NCBI GenBank assembly: GCA_015222755.1
Contig: JADFVX010000026.1
Location: 1 to 10,906 of the forward strand
Source: Pseudomonadota bacterium
GTDB lineage: Bacteria; Desulfobacterota; JADFVX01
Length of the DNA: 10,906 nucleotides
Direction: 5' to 3'
A program made the translations under genes and the position numbers. Positions 6,511 to 10,906 of this stretch are shown piece by piece (the first letter of the stretch is position 1; each line of letters begins with the position of its first letter). Below the pieces are notes generated by a model that saw only the letters and a list, made by a program, of their open reading frames with translations, did not search any database and was not told where the DNA came from.

Positions 6511-7119
6511 ATGATGAAAAAAACCAGCAAAGTTGATAGAGAAACGCGGCGTGACCAGATAGGCAGAGCTGCATTGAAGATTGTCGGTGTGAGCGGCGTC
6601 AAGGGGCTCACTACAGCGGCTATTGCCAAAGAAGTAGGAATATCAGAAGCAGCCCTATACAGGCATTTCAAAAATAAGGATGATATCCTTCTTGAGACTC
6701 TGGATAAGATAGGGGATGGCCTAAAAGAAAAGATAGAAGAGGTTATGAAGTCAGATATCCCCTGTTTTGAAAAGATCAAGGCCAATTTCCTTCTCAATCT
6801 CGAACATATAGAAAATAATGTAGGCATCCCAAGGCTCGTCTTCTCTGACCAGATACATATAAATAATGAGCTTCTGCGTGAAAAACTGCTAGATAACATA
6901 AACGGACATTCAAAGCGCCTTGAGACCATGATAGCCACATGTCAAAGTAAAGGGAACATCAGGCCGGATATAGAGCCTAAGGCGGCGGCAATAATGCTTC
7001 TTGGTATGATTCAGACCCTGGCCATGAGATGGTCTCTTAATAATTTTTCATTCAGCCTCGCTGAGGCAGGCAATCATTTGTGGAACAATTATGAAAAATG
7101 TCTTCGTCCTCTTAAGTAA
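6511..7119 (+). CDS. TetR-family transcriptional repressor
   Basis: A 202-residue protein with a TetR-type helix-turn-helix at about 33-54 (LTTAAIAKEVGISEAALYRHF followed by KNKDDIL). The helical C-terminal ligand and dimerisation domain (about 70-200) contains GIPRLVFSDQI at 105-115 and LLGMIQTLAMRWSL at 163-176. The effector cannot be read from the sequence. The gene is first in a four-gene operon: the sco ATG lies inside its last codons (29-base overlap), so regulator and redox genes are made from one message. A palindrome overlapping the promoter suggests the protein represses the whole operon. The start ATG has no clear Shine-Dalgarno sequence; ATG ATG at 6511-6516 leaves a one-residue ambiguity. 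Confidence 0.92.
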   Translation: MMKKTSKVDRETRRDQIGRAALKIVGVSGVKGLTTAAIAKEVGISEAALYRHFKNKDDILLETLDKIGDGLKEKIEEVMKSDIPCFEKIKANFLLNLEHIENNVGIPRLVFSDQIHINNELLREKLLDNINGHSKRLETMIATCQSKGNIRPDIEPKAAAIMLLGMIQTLAMRWSLNNFSFSLAEAGNHLWNNYEKCLRPLK

Positions 7120-7933
7120 AAAAGGGCTTTTGCCCTCTCTGGTGTTTATTGCCCTGCTGCTTGCAGCCTCACAGAGCGCCATAGCTGCCGGTGATGCGGC
7201 ACTTGAACTTCTCCGCAAGGCCGCACAGACGGCAAGATCTGCCGAGGGTGTGCGGGCAGGGGACTATCAGCTTAAGGATCAATATGGTGTAAGCTTTTCA
7301 ACATCAGAATATAGTGGAAAGCCTCTGCTGGTAAGCTTTATATTTACTAACTGTCCCGATATATGCAATACCGTCGTAGCTTCACTGGCCCCGGCGATCG
7401 AAACAGTTAAAAAAGAACTGGGCGATAAATTTAGCGCCCTTGTTGTCGGCTTTGACGCTGCAAATGATACGCCTCAGGCAATGCTTGCATTCGGCAAGTC
7501 TCATGATATTGATTTTTCGCTTGTAAGGTTTGCTTCCGGAAGTGCAGAGGTCATGGAGCGTATGACCAGTGATCTTGGCTTTTACTTTGAGGCCGACGAA
7601 GAGGCAGGATTTAACCACCTTGGTCTGGTCTCAATTATAGACAGCAAAGGTGTGATTTATCGCCAGGTCTACAAGACGGAGTTAAGACCTGCTGATATAA
7701 GCGGGCCTCTTGGCGAACTGTTTTCAGATAAAAGAAAGGCGAGCCGCCCCACTCTCCTGACACAGATAAAGAGCCTTTGCCTGAAGTACGATCCGGCAAC
7801 AGGCGAGTACCGTATTGATTATGCATTTATTCTTGGTATAGTTTTACAGGCGATAGTTGTTGCTATCTGTTTCTGGCTGGGTTTTAAAAATGAGATTAGA
7901 GGTTTTTTCAGAAAAAAATTTGGCAGAGTTTAA
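7091..7933 (+). CDS. SCO-family (SCO1/SenC) thioredoxin-fold protein with C-terminal membrane anchor
   Basis: Exported protein of 280 residues. An N-terminal signal sequence (about 12-33, ending SAIAA) leads to a thioredoxin-like SCO domain at about 57-210. The copper-binding set of SCO proteins is complete: Cys88 and Cys92 in NCPDIC (CxxxC) and His176 in FNHLG. GFDAANDTPQAM at 120-131 is also typical. A second membrane helix lies at about 244-265 after a KYDPATGEY segment, so the protein is probably held in the membrane facing the periplasm. SCO proteins deliver copper to the CuA centre of cytochrome oxidase or act as thiol oxidoreductases; no oxidase gene is here, so a redox role for the neighbouring cytochrome b complex is an equally good guess. 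The ATG lies within the end of tetR, with a weak GGAA site. Confidence 0.9.
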   Translation: MKNVFVLLSKKGLLPSLVFIALLLAASQSAIAAGDAALELLRKAAQTARSAEGVRAGDYQLKDQYGVSFSTSEYSGKPLLVSFIFTNCPDICNTVVASLAPAIETVKKELGDKFSALVVGFDAANDTPQAMLAFGKSHDIDFSLVRFASGSAEVMERMTSDLGFYFEADEEAGFNHLGLVSIIDSKGVIYRQVYKTELRPADISGPLGELFSDKRKASRPTLLTQIKSLCLKYDPATGEYRIDYAFILGIVLQAIVVAICFWLGFKNEIRGFFRKKFGRV

Positions 7934-7959
7934 ATTTTAAGGTCAAAAGAGGTGATTGT

Positions 7960-9489
7960 ATGAATGTAGCTATGCAAAAGATGAAGTGGTGCTGGAGCTG
8001 GATTGAATTCCAGATGAACAAGGTGTATACACCGAAGTTCAATCCCATGTACTGGTTCGGGTCGATCTGTTTCTATATGACCTGGATACTGGTGATAACA
8101 GGTATTTACCTTTTCCTCTTTTACGGTATATCCGCCAAGTCGGCATATAAATCAATAGAGTACCTGACACATGAGCAGTGGTGGCTTGGGGGAATCATGC
8201 GAAGCGTACACCGTTATGCCTCTGCAGGCCTTGTTGTTGCAGCAGTTTTTCATACCATACAGGTGTTTATAACAAACAGGTATCGCTACTGGAGATGGCT
8301 GGCCTGGGTATCCGGCGTGGCAACCATATGGATATTGATCGTATGTGGGCTTCTTGGCTATATGATGGTATGGGATGAACTGGCCATATTCATAACATGG
8401 ATCTCGAGTCAGCTTGTGGACACCCTGCCAATATTCAGCAAGCCGATTTCCTTTGCATTTGCCCAGCAGCCGTCGGACTTTTTCTTCTATATCGTGCTAT
8501 TTGGGCACTTCTTTACGCCCGTATTCCTGCTTATCCTCTTTATGATACATGTTATCAGGATGCGTAATGCGAAGATCAATCCGCCAAAGGGCTTGATGTA
8601 TGCGATTCTTTTTGTACTGATAGTGATTTCGCTTATTCGCCCGGCGACCAGCGCACCACCTGCAGATCTCAGCCGTCTCCCTGCGGAGATAAATTTTGAC
8701 TGGTTCTACATGTTCTTCCTGCCGTTGATACAGAACATGTCCATGCCGGCAGTGTGGGCGGTGCTGACTTCTGCGACTCTATTCCTTGCCTTTGTTCCGT
8801 GGTACGGCAAGAAGAGGCGCAAAGCGGCTGCCGTAGTCAAGTATGAGAACTGCACGGGTTGTGAGCAGTGTGTTATGGATTGCCCCTATGAGGCTATCTA
8901 TGTTCGCCCCAGGACAGACGGCAGAGAGTGGCCCATGGAGGCAATTGTCCAGCCAGATCGTTGTGCAAGCTGCGGAATCTGCGTGGGTTCCTGTGATTAC
9001 AAGGCCATAGACCTGCCCTTCCTGCCTGAGGCAGAACTGAAAGAGAAGATAAAGGCGAGCAGCCAGCATATTGTTGCCACAAGCGAGGGACCAAACATAT
9101 TCGTCTTTATGTGCGAAAATAGCACCCCTGCTGATATCTGCAAACAAGTCCATTCCAAGTCATCGGTAGCCTGTATTCAACTGCCCTGTATGGGTATGGC
9201 CCAGCCTTCCATGGTGGCCTTGCCCCTGATTGAAGGCATGGACGGCGTAATAATCTCGGGATGTCAGATCAATGATTGCCACTACCGTTGGGGTAACCAC
9301 TGGCTTGTGGATCGGATAAAGGGAGAGCGTAAGCCGGCCCTTAGGAAAAATATCGACAACTCGAAGATCAAGTTCTACCTGTCCTCAGAAGTTCAAAAGC
9401 AGGACTTTCTAGAGGCAATAGACGAATTTCGCGAGGAATTAAAAGAACGCAAAGAAGCGGAAAAAGGAGGTAAGCAAGATGAGAAATAA
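7960..9489 (+). CDS. Cytochrome b / 2[4Fe-4S] ferredoxin / MvhD-like fusion protein
   Basis: A 509-residue membrane protein with three modules. Residues 1-282 are a bc1/b6f-type cytochrome b with about six membrane helices (near 33-55, 86-105, 113-137, 174-200, 210-228, 261-281). The heme histidines are paired 14 apart: His84/His98 and His183/His197. The E-F loop has APPADLSRLPAEINFDWF (232-249), where subunit IV proteins have PEWY. After KKRRK (284-288) comes a ferredoxin domain with CxxCxxCxxxC at 298-308 and 335-345. Residues about 376-480 resemble the MvhD/FrhD delta subunit (GCQINDCHYRWGNHW at 434-448), which passes electrons to heterodisulfide-reductase-like partners. With six helices and positive-inside charge, the iron-sulfur tail should be cytoplasmic. 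Inferred role: electron exchange between quinone pool and a soluble partner. AGAGGTG precedes the ATG; sco ends 26 bases upstream. Confidence 0.9.
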   Translation: MNVAMQKMKWCWSWIEFQMNKVYTPKFNPMYWFGSICFYMTWILVITGIYLFLFYGISAKSAYKSIEYLTHEQWWLGGIMRSVHRYASAGLVVAAVFHTIQVFITNRYRYWRWLAWVSGVATIWILIVCGLLGYMMVWDELAIFITWISSQLVDTLPIFSKPISFAFAQQPSDFFFYIVLFGHFFTPVFLLILFMIHVIRMRNAKINPPKGLMYAILFVLIVISLIRPATSAPPADLSRLPAEINFDWFYMFFLPLIQNMSMPAVWAVLTSATLFLAFVPWYGKKRRKAAAVVKYENCTGCEQCVMDCPYEAIYVRPRTDGREWPMEAIVQPDRCASCGICVGSCDYKAIDLPFLPEAELKEKIKASSQHIVATSEGPNIFVFMCENSTPADICKQVHSKSSVACIQLPCMGMAQPSMVALPLIEGMDGVIISGCQINDCHYRWGNHWLVDRIKGERKPALRKNIDNSKIKFYLSSEVQKQDFLEAIDEFREELKERKEAEKGGKQDEK

Positions 9490-10063
9490 GCCAAACTGGA
9501 TACTTGGATGCATTATACTTCTTTTGCCGGCTCTCTTTGTTATGAAATATACAGCCGAGCCATACCTTTTTTATGCTGATGATGTGGCGGTACTGAAGCT
9601 TGCCTTCCAGCACACGGGACAGCGGGTCATAGAATATGATGAGATTGGGGCACTGAAAGAACGCGCCAAGCAGTATCGCAAAGAGATGAAGAAGAGCGGG
9701 AACGTCAAGATGAGGCTGAAGAGCAAGCAAAGCTCTACAAGGGAGCGTTTTCCCGTTGCGATAGAGCTGTACCTTAACGGTGAGGAGATCCTCAAGCGTG
9801 AATATCAGCCCTCTGGGCGCCAGAGAGATGCCGTTTCCGTTATCTACGATGTCTTTGAGATAAAGCCGGGTAAATATGATGTGAAGGTGGTCATGGTCGA
9901 TTCCAAGAGAGAGCCGATAACTCCCTTCATCTTTGAGGATTCTGTAGAGTTTAAACAACGTGAAGTAAAGGTCATAACATTTGACAGGTCTAAGAAAAAG
10001 CTGCACTGGTCAGAAAATCTAACGCCAATAACAAGCAGAGAAAAAAGTAACACGGAAGGGTAA
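9479..10063 (+). CDS. Membrane-anchored periplasmic protein of unknown function
   Basis: I do not recognise this family. The 194-residue protein has one N-terminal hydrophobic segment (about 7-23) that could be a signal anchor, followed by a charged soluble part. Residues 57-90 are strongly basic and helical. Residues about 91-170 look like a beta-sandwich (FPVAIELYLNGEEIL, PSGRQRDAVSV, IKPGKYDVKVVMVD), resembling small domains that hold or cap partner subunits. It has no cysteine pair or CxxCH heme motif, so it probably carries no heme. Its ATG overlaps the end of the cytochrome b fusion by 11 bases, with an AAAGGAGG ribosome binding site eight bases upstream, so translation is coupled. It is the last gene before a strong terminator. 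A role as an accessory or assembly subunit of the cytochrome b complex is inferred from position alone. Confidence 0.85.
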   Translation: MRNKPNWILGCIILLLPALFVMKYTAEPYLFYADDVAVLKLAFQHTGQRVIEYDEIGALKERAKQYRKEMKKSGNVKMRLKSKQSSTRERFPVAIELYLNGEEILKREYQPSGRQRDAVSVIYDVFEIKPGKYDVKVVMVDSKREPITPFIFEDSVEFKQREVKVITFDRSKKKLHWSENLTPITSREKSNTEG

Positions 10064-10086
10064 ACGCTACCCGACCTCCTTCATAT

Positions 10087-10114
10087 GGGGAGCCTTTATG
10101 GCTCCCCTTTTTTT
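10087..10114 (+). terminator. Strong rho-independent terminator of the redox operon
   Basis: GGGGAGCC (10087-10094) pairs perfectly with GGCTCCCC (10100-10107) around the loop TTTAT, followed by seven T (10108-10114). It lies 23 bases after the stop of the last operon gene and separates the operon from miaA. Confidence 0.93.
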
Positions 10115-10115
10115 A

Positions 10116-10144
10116 TTGAGTCAAGAGCTTGCTCTTGTTAGACT
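10116..10144 (+). promoter_or_regulatory. Possible miaA promoter with an inverted repeat as spacer
   Basis: TTGAGT (10116-10121) and TAGACT (10139-10144) are separated by exactly 17 bases; each box matches four of six consensus positions. Sixteen of the 17 spacer bases form a perfect inverted repeat, CAAGAGC-TT-GCTCTTG (10122-10137). The predicted start near 10151 would leave only about three bases before the miaA ATG. The boxes are weak, so this is tentative. Confidence 0.4.
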
Positions 10145-10153
10145 TGCGCCATT

Positions 10154-10906
10154 ATGAAAGCAGATATTAACCTTATAGTGATACTGGGCCCCACGGCATC
10201 GGGCAAGACGGCTGTGGCTGCGCGTCTTGCCTCAGAGCTTGCTTCCGAGATCATCTCTGTCGATTCAAGGCAGGTATACAGGGGCCTTGATATAGGGTCA
10301 GGGAAGGACCTGGATGAGTATGTCATAGACGGCAAGTTAGTGCCTTATCACCTTATAGATATTATTGGCCCTGAGGAAGAATTCAGCGTCTACCACTATC
10401 AGAAAAGATTTTTTGAGGTATATGAGGGGTTCTTAGACAAGGGGCTTATCCCCATAATGGCGGGTGGTACGGGTATGTATATTGACTCTGTTCTTAGTCG
10501 CTATGAGATGGTAGAGGCGGCAGAAGACAAGACCCTTCGGGCGAAGCTGTCTGAGTTGGGTGATGAGGCGCTTGTAGCTCACCTGAAAAGAATCAACCCT
10601 GATCTGCATAACACTACAGATCTGAAAGATCGCAGCAGGATGATTCGCGCCATCGAAATCGCGGAGCGGGCGAGTAGTCTTGGTTCAGCAAAACCATTAC
10701 CCGAGCTTAACCCCCTTGTAATAGGCTTGAAATGGCCAAGAGAAATCATCAGGGAAAGGATAAATATCCGCCTCAGGAAGCGCCTGGACAGTGGGCTTAT
10801 AGAGGAGGTGGAAAGGTTGCATGCCGAGGGTGTCAGCTGGGAGCGCCTTGATTATTTCGGGCTGGAATATCGTTTTGTTGCAAGCTACCTGCAAGGCAAG
10901 ATGAAC
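10154..10906 (+). CDS. miaA: MiaA, tRNA dimethylallyltransferase, MiaA2-like, 3' end missing
   Basis: The reading frame is open for 251 codons to the right edge, so the C-terminus is cut off. MiaA transfers a dimethylallyl group to N6 of A37 in tRNAs reading codons that begin with U. Seen: the P-loop GPTASGKT at 12-19; SVDSRQVYRGLDIG at 35-48, with the conserved Asp37; VPYHLIDI near 63-70; AGGTGMYI in the middle; and RSRMIRAIEIAE further on. Where typical MiaA proteins have DIGTAKP, this one has DIGSGKD (46-52) followed by LDEY, and near the end it has GLEYRFVASYLQGK. Both features recall the MiaA2 proteins of Bacteroidetes. No Shine-Dalgarno sequence is seen before the ATG; the start is fixed by the normal distance to the P-loop. 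Confidence 0.93.
   Translation, partial: MKADINLIVILGPTASGKTAVAARLASELASEIISVDSRQVYRGLDIGSGKDLDEYVIDGKLVPYHLIDIIGPEEEFSVYHYQKRFFEVYEGFLDKGLIPIMAGGTGMYIDSVLSRYEMVEAAEDKTLRAKLSELGDEALVAHLKRINPDLHNTTDLKDRSRMIRAIEIAERASSLGSAKPLPELNPLVIGLKWPREIIRERINIRLRKRLDSGLIEEVERLHAEGVSWERLDYFGLEYRFVASYLQGKMN

Noticed and set aside
6495..6938. Minus-strand open frame opposite tetR
   Set aside because: It is a low-complexity, Ser/Arg-rich translation antisense to a clear helix-turn-helix gene.
7091..7119. Possible frameshift suggested by the overlap of tetR and sco
   Set aside because: Both proteins are complete: TetR has normal length and sco opens with its own signal sequence, so this is a coupled overlap rather than a broken gene.
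8779..9153. Minus-strand open frame of 124 codons opposite the ferredoxin domain
   Set aside because: The plus strand here encodes clear CxxCxxCxxxC clusters; the antisense frame has no support.
9368..10006. Minus-strand open frame of 212 codons opposite the end of the cytochrome b fusion and the unknown gene
   Set aside because: It lies antisense to two well-supported genes with good ribosome sites, and its product has no recognisable domain; it is a shadow frame.

Overview
The window looks like the chromosome of a Gram-negative, meso-diaminopimelate-type bacterium of moderate GC. The codon usage is rich in AGG and ATA, and the gene set (FtsI with a C-terminal PASTA domain, Par10 parvulin, cytochrome b fused to MvhD, MiaA2-like MiaA) suggests a Desulfobacterota, Nitrospirota or related lineage. 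This placement is inference only; no rRNA or other marker is present.

Left part (1-5410, minus strand): the start of a division and cell-wall (dcw) operon in the order mraZ - rsmH - ftsL - ftsI - murE - murF (murF cut by the window edge). Genes are tightly packed: ftsL/ftsI and ftsI/murE share ATGA overlaps, and murF starts directly after the murE stop. A strong sigma70-type promoter (TTGACA-N17-TATATT) precedes mraZ, and three 10-bp direct repeats between promoter and start codon form a candidate MraZ operator. The operon makes a transcription factor, a 16S rRNA methylase, two divisome proteins and two peptidoglycan precursor ligases.

Middle (5411-6510): an intergenic stretch with an 11-bp hairpin and a rho-independent terminator, then a minus-strand two-gene unit encoding a stand-alone PhnA domain and the cytoplasmic parvulin PpiC. 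It has its own promoter and an 18-bp perfect palindrome centred at predicted position -41.5.

Right part (6454-10114, plus strand): a four-gene operon of TetR regulator, SCO-type thioredoxin-fold protein, a cytochrome b / 2[4Fe-4S] ferredoxin / MvhD fusion, and a membrane-anchored protein of unknown function. It has a promoter with an overlapping palindromic operator at the front and a strong terminator at the end. The fusion is the most interesting object here: it seems to join a diheme quinone-reactive membrane domain to a cytoplasmic electron-transfer tail of the kind that docks to heterodisulfide-reductase-like partners. The TetR protein probably represses its own operon.

The window ends inside miaA (10154 onward), which resembles the divergent MiaA2 subfamily and has a promoter whose spacer is filled by an inverted repeat. 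No tRNA, rRNA, CRISPR array, insertion sequence or prophage gene was seen.
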